Shown here: piece after piece, positions 1 to 8,877 of the stretch
Layout of the letters: every line of letters starts with the position of its first letter
Numbering within the stretch: the first letter of the stretch is position 1
Assembly (NCBI GenBank): GCA_029934915.1
Contig: JAOZLI010000018.1
Location: 1-19,495 of the forward strand
Reading direction: 5' to 3'
Source: Desulfocapsa sp.
GTDB lineage: Bacteria > Desulfobacterota > Desulfobulbia > Desulfobulbales > Desulfocapsaceae
Length of the DNA: 19,495 nt
Program-made: the position numbers and the translations under genes
The notes under the pieces: generated by a model
The model's database searches: none
What the model was told of the DNA's origin: nothing
What the model saw: the letters and a program-made list of their open reading frames with translations, nothing else

Positions 1-15
1 GGATGAGTTGAGCCC

Positions 16-97
16 GCTGTAGGTTGTGGTTGAGTTTAGCGAAACCCAACATTGCTGCAAATGTTGGGTTTCGCTAAACTCAACCGCAACCTACGGC
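16..97. repeat. Long REP-like palindrome (38-bp stem, 6-base loop)
   Basis: Bases 16-53 pair with 60-97 around a six-base loop (54-59, GCTGCA). Only two positions, 18/95 and 27/86, are T-G rather than Watson-Crick, so the stem is almost perfect over 38 bp. The core reads GGGTTTCGCTAAACTCAACC, a type of palindrome I recall as dispersed in many proteobacterial and cyanobacterial genomes and likely moved by REP-associated tyrosine transposases (RAYT). That link is recall, not shown here, and no transposase gene is in the window. It ends 42 bases before the cheR start and must form a strong hairpin in any transcript entering from the left. Confidence 0.85.
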
Positions 98-139
98 ATA
101 TCAATAGAATATACTGAGCAAAAGGCTCTCTCTGGTCGT

Positions 140-976
140 ATGTCAAATCGAGAAATAGAAATAATAGAAATCACCCTGCTCCTTGAAGCCATCTTCTTGC
201 GCTATGGCTACGATTTTCGTTCCTATTCCGGTGCTCATATCAGGCGACGTGTTCGAAGGCATCTCGAACTCTCTGGTCTTGAAAATATTTCTGTCATGCA
301 GCACAGGGTTTTGACCGATCCGGAATTTTTTCAGACTCTTCTCTACGATCTTTCCATCAATGTCACCGAGATGTTTCGGGATCCTTCTTTTTTTCTGGCT
401 GTACGTAACAAGGTGGTTCCCATCCTGGCCACGCATCCTTTCATTAAGGTCTGGCATGCCGGTTGTGCCAGTGGTGAAGAGTTGTATTCCATGGCCATAC
501 TCCTGCGTGAAGAAGGCTTATTCCCCAGATTACAGCTCTACGGAACAGACTTTAACGATCTGGTTTTGCATAAGGCAAAAGAAGGTATTATTTCGTCCAC
601 TGCCATAAAAGAATATACAAAAAATTATCAGGAAGCCGGAGGCAAAACAACATTCAGTGACTACTACACAGCCAAATATGGCCGTGCCCTGCTCTCACCC
701 GATTTAAAAGAAAAGATTCTCTTTGCCAATCACAACCTGGTGATGGATCAGGTCTTCGGGGAAATGCAGATGATTGTCTGCAGGAATGTACTGATTTATT
801 TCAGCCGGGAACTGCAAAACCGGGTTATTCGCCTTTTTTATGACAGCCTGTGTCGTGGCGGGATTCTCTGTCTTGGCAGCAGAGAAAGTCTCAATTTTAC
901 GGATGTGAGTGACAAATTCGACAGGCTGGACGAAAAAGAGCGGATTTTTCAGAAAAAATATACGAAGGGAACCTAA
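140..976 (+). CDS. cheR: CheR-type protein-glutamate O-methyltransferase
   Basis: S-adenosylmethionine-dependent methyltransferase of the CheR family, 278 residues, cytoplasmic. An N-terminal all-alpha domain (about 1-75) leads into NVTEMFRD (74-81). The SAM-binding loop WHAGCASGEE is at 105-114, followed by a GTDFN segment and CRNVLIYF (214-221), all standard for CheR. The frame stays open back to a GTG at 26, but those 38 extra codons run through the palindrome and look nothing like CheR, so I start at ATG 140. That ATG has only a weak, distant ribosome site (AAAAGG at 120-125). The gene overlaps cheB by one base (TAATG). No chemoreceptor, CheA or CheW is nearby, so the substrate could be a distant receptor or a partner of the two downstream kinases. 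Confidence 0.9.
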   Translation: MSNREIEIIEITLLLEAIFLRYGYDFRSYSGAHIRRRVRRHLELSGLENISVMQHRVLTDPEFFQTLLYDLSINVTEMFRDPSFFLAVRNKVVPILATHPFIKVWHAGCASGEELYSMAILLREEGLFPRLQLYGTDFNDLVLHKAKEGIISSTAIKEYTKNYQEAGGKTTFSDYYTAKYGRALLSPDLKEKILFANHNLVMDQVFGEMQMIVCRNVLIYFSRELQNRVIRLFYDSLCRGGILCLGSRESLNFTDVSDKFDRLDEKERIFQKKYTKGT

Positions 977-1557
977 TGCTTACAACAGAGAGTTGTCACT
1001 ACAGGGCTGTTGTTATGGGGGTTTCCTTTGGAGGGCTCAACGCATTAAAGACTATTATCCCGCAACTACCCGGTGATTTTCCGGTTCCCATTATGGTGGT
1101 GCAACATCATGACCGCCATGCCGATGATTTTCTGGCAGAATTTCTCAACAATCAATCAGCCTTACATGTGAAGGTGGCAGAAGAAAAAGAAAAAGTAACT
1201 GCCGGTTCTGTGTACCTGGCACCTGCCAATTATCACTTACTGGTTGAAGATGATGCCACTCTTTCCCTGTCTCTTGATGAAAAAGTGAACTACGCAAGAC
1301 CCGCCGTAGATGTCCTCTTTGAAAGTGCTGCTGATGTGTACGGTGCAAAGCTTATCGGGATTATTCTCACAGGAGCAAATAACGATGGCAGCAAAGGCCT
1401 GCTATGCATTAAAGAATCTGGCGGACTTAGTATTGTACAGGATCCGGCAACAGCAGAAGCCCCAAATATGCCGGAAGCTGCCATTGCAATCACAACAGTG
1501 GATCATATCGTCCCCTTGGATGGAGTTGCTCCGCTGTTAGTCTCCCTATTCCACTAA
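976..1557 (+). CDS. cheB: Receiver-less CheB protein-glutamate methylesterase
   Basis: Methylesterase/deamidase of the CheB C-terminal family, 193 residues, cytoplasmic. It would remove methyl groups added by CheR. The catalytic serine lies in GVSFGG (S17), the histidine in VVQHH (H44) and the aspartate in TGANNDGS (D137); this is the expected Ser-His-Asp triad with normal spacing. The N-terminal receiver domain of classical CheB is absent: the protein begins directly with the esterase fold. Activation must therefore differ from phosphorylation of an attached receiver, perhaps through a receiver of the next gene product. The start codon overlaps the cheR stop, which suggests translational coupling. 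A 69-base gap follows. Confidence 0.9.
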   Translation: MLTTESCHYRAVVMGVSFGGLNALKTIIPQLPGDFPVPIMVVQHHDRHADDFLAEFLNNQSALHVKVAEEKEKVTAGSVYLAPANYHLLVEDDATLSLSLDEKVNYARPAVDVLFESAADVYGAKLIGIILTGANNDGSKGLLCIKESGGLSIVQDPATAEAPNMPEAAIAITTVDHIVPLDGVAPLLVSLFH

Positions 1558-1626
1558 ATGGTACCTTGTAAACCGTTAGGAATATAAAACTTCAATTCTA
1601 GATAACAGTTGTGATACAGTTCAATT

Positions 1627-3549
1627 ATGGATCCCAAACCCACCGTTCTCATCGTTGATGATCATCCGGCGAACCTTATTGGCTTAAAGGCAATACTGGA
1701 TACTCTTGAGATCAACATAGTATCGGCAAATTCCGGCAAAGAGGCACTGGCCCTTTTGTTACAGTACGATTTTGCCCTGGTTCTGCTAGATGTACAGATG
1801 CCCGATATGGACGGGTTTGAAGTTGCAGAGCTTATGCGAAAAAGCAAGAAAACCCGTAAGATTCCAATTATTTTCATTACCGCCATCAGTACAGATGAAG
1901 GACATATCTTCCGTGGGTATGAGTCCGGTGCCGTAGATTATATCTGTAAACCCATCATCGAACCCAAAATTCTGATAAATAAAGTAAAAATATTTTGTGA
2001 TCTGCACCTTGCCAAAAGAAAGACAGAAGAGTCTCTTCGAATCGTCCGTAAAAGCATGGCACAATGGCAATTAACCTTTGACGCCATCGATGATTTAGTA
2101 ACCATCCATGACACCAATCATCACATATTACGGGTAAACAAGGCCACCTGTGATTTTTTTCAGCTTTCACCTGAAGAAATGATAGGTCAGAGATGCTACA
2201 ACTTTTTTTGTCCAGAAAAAACGAAGTGTGATAAATGCCAGGCTGCAATAGTGGAACAGACGTTACAAACCCACACAACAGAGATAAGTTACGAAAATAC
2301 TCTGGGCAAGACTTTTCAGGTAACAATTTCTCCCATTATTGATGAAAACCAGGAATTTATAGGTATCGTGCATATCGTTAAAGATATCAGCGCACAAAAG
2401 CATCTTGAATCTCAACTCCGGCAGGCACAAAAGATGGAAGCCATCGGTACACTTGCCGGCGGAATTGCCCATGACTTCAACAACATCCTGACGCCCATTG
2501 TTGGATATGCGAATCTCCTTCGACTGCAGGTAGAGCCGGACAGTCAGCTTCATAAAGGACTCAGTACCATTCTGGATGCGGCCAAACGCGCCACAGAACT
2601 TGTAAAACAGATCCTTGCCTTCAGCCGCAGACATGAACAGGAAATGGCCCCTCTTTCCATCCAACCCATTGTCAAAGAAGTATTAAAACTGCTCCGCTCA
2701 ACCCTGCCTACCAATATAGACATTCAACACAAAATAGATATGGATTGTGGAGTCATTCTGGCAGATCCTACACAAATCCATCAACTACTGATGAATCTCT
2801 GCACCAACAGCAGTCATGCCATGTCTAACGATGGCGGCATCCTGAAAGTAAGCGTACAATGTCTTGATCTCACTAGTAAAGAATGTGCCAAATTTCATTT
2901 GCTCTCTACCGGTTCCCATATCAGTCTTGAAGTAGCTGATACTGGTTGTGGCATGACACCGGAGCTCATGAACAGGATCTTTGAGCCCTATTTCACCACC
3001 AAAGAAATGGAAAAAGGAACAGGAATGGGTCTTGCTGTGGTACATAATATTGTCACAAATCATAGCGGAGATATTCGGGTAAGGAGTGAACCAGGCGAAG
3101 GGACAACATTCACTATTCTGTTACCTGTGATACAAAGAGAAGAGGAAGATCATATACAAAATATCGTTCAACCATTGCAAAAAGGGACTGAACATATCCT
3201 GCTGGTGGACGACGAACAAAGTGTTATCACGGTACACAGGGAAATGCTGGTTTCTTTAGGCTATACCGTAAGCACTGCCTCAAACAGCAATGAGGCACTG
3301 GAACTGTTTCGAAAAGACCCCACAAAATTTGATCTCCTCTTTACTGACATGACCATGCCAGGACTCTCCGGAAAAGATCTCGCCCGCAAGATCTTGATAT
3401 TGAGACCAGATATTCCAATTATTATCTGTTCCGGATATAGTGAACAGCTCGATACGGAGCAGGCAAAGGATCTTGGCATACAGAAATATCTTTGTAAGCC
3501 GGTATCTCTTAATAAAATGGCTTTTGCTATACGAGAAGTGCTTCAATGA
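1627..3549 (+). CDS. Soluble hybrid histidine kinase, REC-PAS-HisKA-HATPase-REC
   Basis: Hybrid sensor kinase of 640 residues with no membrane segment. Domains in order: receiver (about 5-125, phospho-acceptor D55 in LLDVQMPD, K108); PAS (about 145-258); HisKA with H282 in GIAHDFNN; HATPase (about 375-500, DTGCGM from D438, then GTGMGL); and a second receiver (about 520-640, D574, K624). The PAS domain carries four cysteines (C190, C195, C201, C204), which could bind a metal or sense redox state. The N-terminal receiver suggests input from another kinase, and the C-terminal one suggests phosphorelay output. No clear ribosome site precedes ATG 1627. The stop overlaps the next kinase by four bases (ATGA). 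The input signal is unknown. Confidence 0.9.
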   Translation: MDPKPTVLIVDDHPANLIGLKAILDTLEINIVSANSGKEALALLLQYDFALVLLDVQMPDMDGFEVAELMRKSKKTRKIPIIFITAISTDEGHIFRGYESGAVDYICKPIIEPKILINKVKIFCDLHLAKRKTEESLRIVRKSMAQWQLTFDAIDDLVTIHDTNHHILRVNKATCDFFQLSPEEMIGQRCYNFFCPEKTKCDKCQAAIVEQTLQTHTTEISYENTLGKTFQVTISPIIDENQEFIGIVHIVKDISAQKHLESQLRQAQKMEAIGTLAGGIAHDFNNILTPIVGYANLLRLQVEPDSQLHKGLSTILDAAKRATELVKQILAFSRRHEQEMAPLSIQPIVKEVLKLLRSTLPTNIDIQHKIDMDCGVILADPTQIHQLLMNLCTNSSHAMSNDGGILKVSVQCLDLTSKECAKFHLLSTGSHISLEVADTGCGMTPELMNRIFEPYFTTKEMEKGTGMGLAVVHNIVTNHSGDIRVRSEPGEGTTFTILLPVIQREEEDHIQNIVQPLQKGTEHILLVDDEQSVITVHREMLVSLGYTVSTASNSNEALELFRKDPTKFDLLFTDMTMPGLSGKDLARKILILRPDIPIIICSGYSEQLDTEQAKDLGIQKYLCKPVSLNKMAFAIREVLQ

Positions 3550-5720
3550 AGTGCCGTACGTTCTGTGGCGGGCTATTAAGCCAGTTTTCAATCCTGGCTC
3601 TTCTTACCACGACAATAATCCTCTTGTTTTCCGGCTGGCAACGCATCCAGGCCGAAACAACAACTCTGACGGATACACTGCATCGTTCCCTCAAAGCCAA
3701 CACAGAACGCCTGGCCACAGCTATTGAGAGACCCATCTATAACTTTGACTGTGCTACAGTCACCGCTTTATGTGAATCTCTACTGTCAGATAGAGATATT
3801 ATCCAAATCACTATTGAAGCCAACAAACAGACGCTTGTCTTTCCTGCGAAAAAAAACAAAATCATAACAGAACCTTCTGCGAAGACTCTAACGAGTACCA
3901 AGGAGATCAAACATTTTAATAAAACCATTGGCACAGTACTCGTCCGTGCAGACACTCTATTTTTAGAAGCACAGATAAAAGAAAGCAGACAAAGAATTTT
4001 CACGAATATTCTACTACTGGATCTGTTTTTGGTATTCACCATCGTATTTTTTCTTTCGCATAAATTCATCCGTCCTATACGAGCACTGCAAAAAGCAGCA
4101 AAGAATATTGCGAATGGTGACCTGAATCAGGAGATTAGCATTCAAAGTAACAATGAACTTGGTCAGCTTGCGGAAAGCCTGGAAAGTATGCGTAGCGAGC
4201 TACAAAGAAAAATATCAGAACTCTCCAGGACTAAAAGTTATCTGGACAATATCATTAACTCCATGCCCTCAAAACTCATTGGTGTGGATGGTAATTTACA
4301 GGTAACACTGTGGAACATACAGGCGGAATCCATTCGTTCTCATTCTCCAGACGTTCCAGAGGATATGAGCCTGAGCAACGTATTCCCAAGCCTTGTCGCT
4401 GAACAGGAAAAAATCAGCAAAGCCATCGCCACCAAACAGATTATCGTCGAAAATGCACAGGTCACAGGCTCCGGCAAGTCCATTACATACGAAGATATCA
4501 CCATCTACCCCCTGATCAGCAATGGGGTTGAGGGTGTGGCTATTCGAATCGATGATATTACCAGACAGCACCAAATGCAGGAAGAGCTTGCTCATAGCCG
4601 AAAGCTTGATGCCATTGGCCAGCTTACCGGAGGTATTGCTCATGACTTCAATAACATGCTTGGTGGAATTCTTGGTTCCGCCGAACTACTAGGCATGACT
4701 CTTGAGGATAATAATACAAAAGGAAAACGATACCTTGATGTGATCATTCAGTCCGGAAGACGGGCAGCAGATCTGAACCGAAAACTTCTTTCCTTTGCCC
4801 GTAAGGATAAAATAGAATCCACTCAGGTGGATATCGCAAAGGTGCTGGAAGACGCCGTGGCCATACTCATTCATAGTCTGGATAAACAGGTTTATATTTC
4901 TATTGATGTGGAAGCAAAAAACACCACTGTTATCGGAGATCCCAGCCAACTGCAAAATGCTTTTATTAATTTAGGTATTAATGCTGGCCATGCCATGCCT
5001 GAGGGTGGAGAATTGCTCTTTAGCGTCAGGGAAACGCAGCTGGATCATGTATACTGCTCCACCAGCCGCTTTAGCATTGAACCTGGCGAATATCTTGAGA
5101 TTGAAGTGCGAGATACAGGAACGGGTATATCCCTCGAGGATCAATATCAAATATTTGATCCATTTTTTACCACGAAGGAAGAAGGCAAGGGTACAGGCCT
5201 CGGTCTTGCCGCAGTACATGGTACCGTGGAGCAGCATCAAGGTGCTATTACACTTTACAGCGAGCCAGGGAAAGGCTGCAGTTTTCATATCTATCTTCCC
5301 CGCTCCAGCCAGAACAGCACAACGGAACATGAGAGAGAAAACAACCCTGTCACTGGCAGCGGAACCATTTTACTTATTGACGATGAACCCGTTATTCTTA
5401 CCTCTGCCCGGGACATATTACAATTCCTGGGATATACGGTGCTTGTTGCAGAAGATGGTCAGAAAGGACTGGAAATTTTCAGTCAACAAGCAGATGAGAT
5501 TGACCTGGTTCTCACCGATATGATTATGCCCAAAATGAATGGTAAAAATTGTTTTCTGGCCATGCAGAAAATCGACCCCAATGTGCGGGTACTTTTATCA
5601 TCTGGTTTTACCTGTAATACTGACATTGAAGCATTAACAAAAGTTGGCTTAAAGGGTTTTATCAGGAAACCGTATACCATTGCATCTCTCAGCCAGGTCG
5701 TTGCCAAAGCATTGCACTAA
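3546..5720 (+). CDS. Membrane hybrid histidine kinase, sensor-HAMP-PAS-HisKA-HATPase-REC
   Basis: Inner-membrane hybrid kinase of 724 residues. The first membrane helix (about 11-30) and second (about 151-171) enclose a periplasmic sensor of about 120 residues with an RPIYNFD motif (62-68), as seen in other membrane sensor kinases. HAMP (about 172-226), PAS (about 228-345), HisKA with H366 in GIAHDFNN, HATPase with DTGTGI and GTGLGL, and a C-terminal receiver (about 605-724, D658 in LTDMIMP) follow. It is translationally coupled to the preceding kinase by an ATGA overlap, so the two probably act together, perhaps with this receiver or that of its neighbour as relay. Its last four bases overlap the convergent lpxI gene. 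The periplasmic ligand cannot be told from the sequence. Confidence 0.9.
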   Translation: MKCRTFCGGLLSQFSILALLTTTIILLFSGWQRIQAETTTLTDTLHRSLKANTERLATAIERPIYNFDCATVTALCESLLSDRDIIQITIEANKQTLVFPAKKNKIITEPSAKTLTSTKEIKHFNKTIGTVLVRADTLFLEAQIKESRQRIFTNILLLDLFLVFTIVFFLSHKFIRPIRALQKAAKNIANGDLNQEISIQSNNELGQLAESLESMRSELQRKISELSRTKSYLDNIINSMPSKLIGVDGNLQVTLWNIQAESIRSHSPDVPEDMSLSNVFPSLVAEQEKISKAIATKQIIVENAQVTGSGKSITYEDITIYPLISNGVEGVAIRIDDITRQHQMQEELAHSRKLDAIGQLTGGIAHDFNNMLGGILGSAELLGMTLEDNNTKGKRYLDVIIQSGRRAADLNRKLLSFARKDKIESTQVDIAKVLEDAVAILIHSLDKQVYISIDVEAKNTTVIGDPSQLQNAFINLGINAGHAMPEGGELLFSVRETQLDHVYCSTSRFSIEPGEYLEIEVRDTGTGISLEDQYQIFDPFFTTKEEGKGTGLGLAAVHGTVEQHQGAITLYSEPGKGCSFHIYLPRSSQNSTTEHERENNPVTGSGTILLIDDEPVILTSARDILQFLGYTVLVAEDGQKGLEIFSQQADEIDLVLTDMIMPKMNGKNCFLAMQKIDPNVRVLLSSGFTCNTDIEALTKVGLKGFIRKPYTIASLSQVVAKALH

Positions 5721-6559
5721 TACTCAAGACTCCCATCGGGATTTTCCGTTACTCCCACCACCACGATTCCAGCATCATCAGCTGCCCGGATCATTGCTTC
5801 GGGATCAAAGAGCAGGGATTGGCCAGCCTCAACTGCCAGAACAGCACCATTCACACTATCAAGGGTTTCGATGGTTTTAATCCCCGTTGCCGGTAGATCA
5901 AAACGAAAATCCTGCCCAGGTTTTCTGACCTTCACCACCACTGCCTTTTCTTTGACCAGTTTCCCGCCACGTTTAATACAGGCATCTGTGCCCTCAATGG
6001 CCTCCACCGCGACAACAGAACAGTTGCGAACAACCACGCACTGACCAATATCCATACTGCCAATGCAGCGGGCATTTTTCCAGCCAAACTCTATATCTTT
6101 ACGTTGATTTTTGTCCGGTTTCTTTTTGGTGAGAATGCCCTTCGGAAAGAAGAGGTGCTGCAAGTAACAGGTGGATTCAAGAACTTTTATGCCTTCCTTT
6201 TCTATCACTCCTGCCACTGCTCGTAAGATGGCGTCGTCCTGTTTGCTGTCGATTTTATTCCAGAGAGTTAACCCTTTCAAATCTGGCAATATATCCTTAA
6301 ATATTCGGGTCTTGGTAATTGCCCCCACAAACACGGTTTCGCCTACACCCTGATGATGGAAGTATTTCAGTAGTTTCCCAAGCTGGCCTAACTTTACCCA
6401 GCACACCTCATCCGCAGCCGCTGCTACTTCTTCTGACGTTTCGTTTTGATGGGCGATTAAAACTGTTTTACGTCCGGCTTTTTGAGCCGCCTGGATAAAC
6501 AACAGAGGGAATTGTCCTGAACCTGCGATAATTCCAATTTTAGAAGGATCGATAGTCAT
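5717..6559 (-). CDS. lpxI: UDP-2,3-diacylglucosamine pyrophosphatase LpxI
   Basis: Lipid A biosynthesis enzyme that hydrolyses UDP-2,3-diacylglucosamine to lipid X and UMP, replacing the unrelated LpxH of enterics. The 280-residue length fits the family. N-terminal GIIAGSGQFP (9-18) is the family opening, QDDAILRAV (107-115) lies in the linker region, and EAIEGTD (186-192) followed by a KRGG turn is the conserved C-terminal domain signature. It starts six bases after lpxA ends and closes the envelope operon. The ribosome site is weak, so coupling to lpxA is likely. The stop (TAG on the minus strand) lies inside the end of the convergent kinase gene. Confidence 0.94.
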   Translation of the reverse strand: MTIDPSKIGIIAGSGQFPLLFIQAAQKAGRKTVLIAHQNETSEEVAAAADEVCWVKLGQLGKLLKYFHHQGVGETVFVGAITKTRIFKDILPDLKGLTLWNKIDSKQDDAILRAVAGVIEKEGIKVLESTCYLQHLFFPKGILTKKKPDKNQRKDIEFGWKNARCIGSMDIGQCVVVRNCSVVAVEAIEGTDACIKRGGKLVKEKAVVVKVRKPGQDFRFDLPATGIKTIETLDSVNGAVLAVEAGQSLLFDPEAMIRAADDAGIVVVGVTENPDGSLEY

Positions 6560-6565
6560 GGCAAT

Positions 6566-7363
6566 TTAATTACTTTTAGTACGCTTGACCACACCGCGTT
6601 TAGAAGCCCGAATAAAACGGATCAATTCATCCACCGCGCTATTTCCACCGAGTTCTTTTTCTACTTTATCAAGAGCCTCTTCATGGAGCAGATTAGAATA
6701 AAAAAGAATCCGATAGGCAGCATCGATCTGTTTAATGGTGGCACGATCAAATCCATTTCGGCGCAACCCCACCTTATTCAAACCGGAAATTTTCATACCT
6801 CCCCGCTCCCCCGTAACCATTGCATAGGGTGGAACGTCTTTACTCACGGCTGATCCTCCGCCAATAAAGCAAAACATGCCGATACGGGAGAATTGATGTG
6901 TTCCGGTAAGGCCGCCAACCGTTGCATACGTGTCAACCTCGGTGTGTCCGCTCAGGTGCGCAGCGTTGACTATAATTACATGGTCTGCAATGATACAATC
7001 ATGGCCAAGATGGGCGTAGGCCATTAGAAGACAGTTATTGCCGACTATAGTCTTACCACCACCTTTTACGGTTCCCCTGTGGATGGATACGTATTCACGG
7101 ATATGGTTGTCGTTGCCTATAAGAAGTTCAGTGGGTTCCCCTTTATAGCCAAGATCCTGGGGTTCTCCACCAAGGGCCACGAAAGAATCGATCCGATTAT
7201 TTTCACCTATGGTGCAGGGACCTGAGATTCTTACATGGGTGGCGATGCTTGTTCCTCTGGCTATTTTCACATTTGCTTCAATAACAGAAAAGGCACCAAC
7301 CTGAACGGAGGAATCCAGCTCTGCCTGAGGATCAATCACTGCTGTTGGATGTATAATGGTCAT
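6566..7363 (-). CDS. lpxA: UDP-N-acetylglucosamine acyltransferase LpxA
   Basis: First committed enzyme of lipid A synthesis; it moves a 3-hydroxyacyl chain from ACP to the 3-OH of UDP-GlcNAc. The 265 residues form a left-handed beta helix of hexapeptide repeats from about 1 to 185, with a helical tail. LLMAYAHLGHDC (112-123) contains H121, which matches the catalytic base of E. coli LpxA (H125). The NHIREYVSIHRGT segment and a GTHQFSRIG stretch are also characteristic. It sits nine bases after fabZ and six before lpxI, so the three share one transcript. Acyl-chain length preference was not assigned. Confidence 0.96.
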   Translation of the reverse strand: MTIIHPTAVIDPQAELDSSVQVGAFSVIEANVKIARGTSIATHVRISGPCTIGENNRIDSFVALGGEPQDLGYKGEPTELLIGNDNHIREYVSIHRGTVKGGGKTIVGNNCLLMAYAHLGHDCIIADHVIIVNAAHLSGHTEVDTYATVGGLTGTHQFSRIGMFCFIGGGSAVSKDVPPYAMVTGERGGMKISGLNKVGLRRNGFDRATIKQIDAAYRILFYSNLLHEEALDKVEKELGGNSAVDELIRFIRASKRGVVKRTKSN

Positions 7364-7372
7364 ATCAGTTGT

Positions 7373-7825
7373 TTAACCAAAGGAGGCCAGAAGCTCTGCT
7401 TCTGCAACTTTTTGACCATCCACATGAGCAAGTGCTGACATCTTCCAGATACCCCGTTTTTTCTTTAACAGTTCCACGGTGTACATGATTTGATCACCTG
7501 GCCCGACAGGTTTACGAAATCGAGCTTTATCAATTCCTGCAAAATAGAGTAACTTTTCACCAACATTTTCGGGTTCTGAACAAAAGGCAAGTACGCCACC
7601 AGCCTGGGCCATCCCCTCAAGCATCATTACTCCAGGCATGACCGGCTTCTCTGGAAAATGCCCCTGAAAAAAAGGTTCATTGATCGTTACATTTTTTAGA
7701 GCCTCTACACTTTTATCAGGCACCACAGATAACACCCGATCTATCATCACAAAGGGATACCTATGTGGAAGAAGGCGTAAAATTTCCAGTATATCAATAT
7801 GTTCTAATACAACTTCATCACTCAT
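7373..7825 (-). CDS. fabZ: 3-hydroxyacyl-ACP dehydratase FabZ
   Basis: Hot-dog fold dehydratase of type II fatty acid synthesis, 150 residues. LPHRYPFVMIDR (19-30) is the family signature. Catalytic H56 lies in QGHFPEKPVMPG and E70 in MMLEGMAQAGG, with the usual 14-residue spacing. It competes with LpxA and LpxD for 3-hydroxyacyl-ACP, and its position between lpxD and lpxA is the classical arrangement. The start overlaps the lpxD stop by one base (TAATG). An AGAGAG ribosome site lies about eight bases upstream. Confidence 0.96.
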   Translation of the reverse strand: MSDEVVLEHIDILEILRLLPHRYPFVMIDRVLSVVPDKSVEALKNVTINEPFFQGHFPEKPVMPGVMMLEGMAQAGGVLAFCSEPENVGEKLLYFAGIDKARFRKPVGPGDQIMYTVELLKKKRGIWKMSALAHVDGQKVAEAELLASFG

Positions 7826-8868
7826 TATTTATTCTCTCTTATTTTTAACGCTGCCACTTCTTTTTTTAATTTTCGTAAAGTCCGTCCCATCTCGGGCAAT
7901 TTTCCAAACTGAATCGCTGCCCGCACATAGGTTTTCATGGGGAGTGCCGGCGAGCCACCTACCTGCACACCAGCTTTCTGATTATTATGCACTCCGCTCT
8001 GAGCTGCAACCATCACAGCATCTCCCAGGGTAATATGACCGGTGACTCCAACCTGTCCACCAAGAACCACATTTCTGCCAAGGGTTGTTGATCCTGAAAT
8101 ACCAACCTGGGAGACAATAAGACAATTTTCACCAAGTTCCACGTTATGGGCAATCTGGACAAGGTTATCTATCTTTGTCCCTGATTTTATATGGGTCACA
8201 CCGTAGACGGCTCTGTCTATACAGGAATTTGCTCCAATCTCCACATCGTCGTCAATTTGAACAATGCCAACCTGGGGCCGCTTTGTATGAAAGCCCTTAT
8301 TATCTGTGGCATAGCCATAGCCATCACTGCCTATTACGGCACCTGAATGGATTGTGACCCTGTTACCGATTTTACATCGTTCTCCGATGGTGACATTAGC
8401 CTTCAATACCACATCGTCTCCGATCTGCACATCATCTCCAATCACGACACCAGACTGGATGGTTACCCGTTCACCTAATGTTACCCGCTCACCTATGGCA
8501 GCCATTGGTGCAACGGTAATCTCTTGGGGGATTTCGGTATCCGCCCCCACCCAGGCACGTTCGTGTACCCCCTTTGCGACAAACGGTTCGGCAAGCAGCA
8601 GGGTGTGAATTTTGGCGGAGGCAAGATAGGGGTTTTGTACTCTGATAAGCGGTACAGTAGCTTCTTCAATATCCATAGGCACAATGATCGCACTGCCCTT
8701 GAAATCGGCAAGTGTATCAACCTGTCCTGCCTTTACCAGAAAACTGATTTCTCCAGGGCCTGCAGTCTCCAGCGGAGCGAAACCGGTAATTTCAAGTTGC
8801 TTGTCTCCTGCAACTTCTCCGTCTGCGACGTTGGCCAATTCTTCCAGGGTAAAACTCTTATTATTCAC
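7825..8868 (-). CDS. lpxD: UDP-3-O-acylglucosamine N-acyltransferase LpxD
   Basis: Third enzyme of lipid A synthesis; it adds the N-linked 3-hydroxyacyl chain. Of 347 residues, about 1-100 form the uridine-binding domain, with SFTLEELA and a GPGEISFLV stretch. About 105-310 is a hexapeptide-repeat helix, followed by a charged helix. [13 protein letters not shown] contains H241, which matches catalytic H239 of E. coli. The start is GTG at 8866-8868, supported by an AGAGG ribosome site (8875-8879 on the complement, spacing six) that overlaps the stop of the preceding gene. An ATG start is not available in the conserved N-terminus. Confidence 0.96.
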   Translation of the reverse strand: MNNKSFTLEELANVADGEVAGDKQLEITGFAPLETAGPGEISFLVKAGQVDTLADFKGSAIIVPMDIEEATVPLIRVQNPYLASAKIHTLLLAEPFVAKGVHERAWVGADTEIPQEITVAPMAAIGERVTLGERVTIQSGVVIGDDVQIGDDVVLKANVTIGERCKIGNRVTIHSGAVIGSDGYGYATDNKGFHTKRPQVGIVQIDDDVEIGANSCIDRAVYGVTHIKSGTKIDNLVQIAHNVELGENCLIVSQVGISGSTTLGRNVVLGGQVGVTGHITLGDAVMVAAQSGVHNNQKAGVQVGGSPALPMKTYVRAAIQFGKLPEMGRTLRKLKKEVAALKIRENK

Positions 8869-8877
8869 ACAGATCCT

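Noticed and set aside
26..139. GTG start at 26 giving CheR 38 extra residues
   Set aside because: The added peptide is the translation of the palindrome and resembles no CheR N-terminus; ATG 140 fits the family.
4981..5523. 180-codon alternative frame in the second kinase
   Set aside because: It overlaps the HATPase and receiver domains in another frame and has no domain content.
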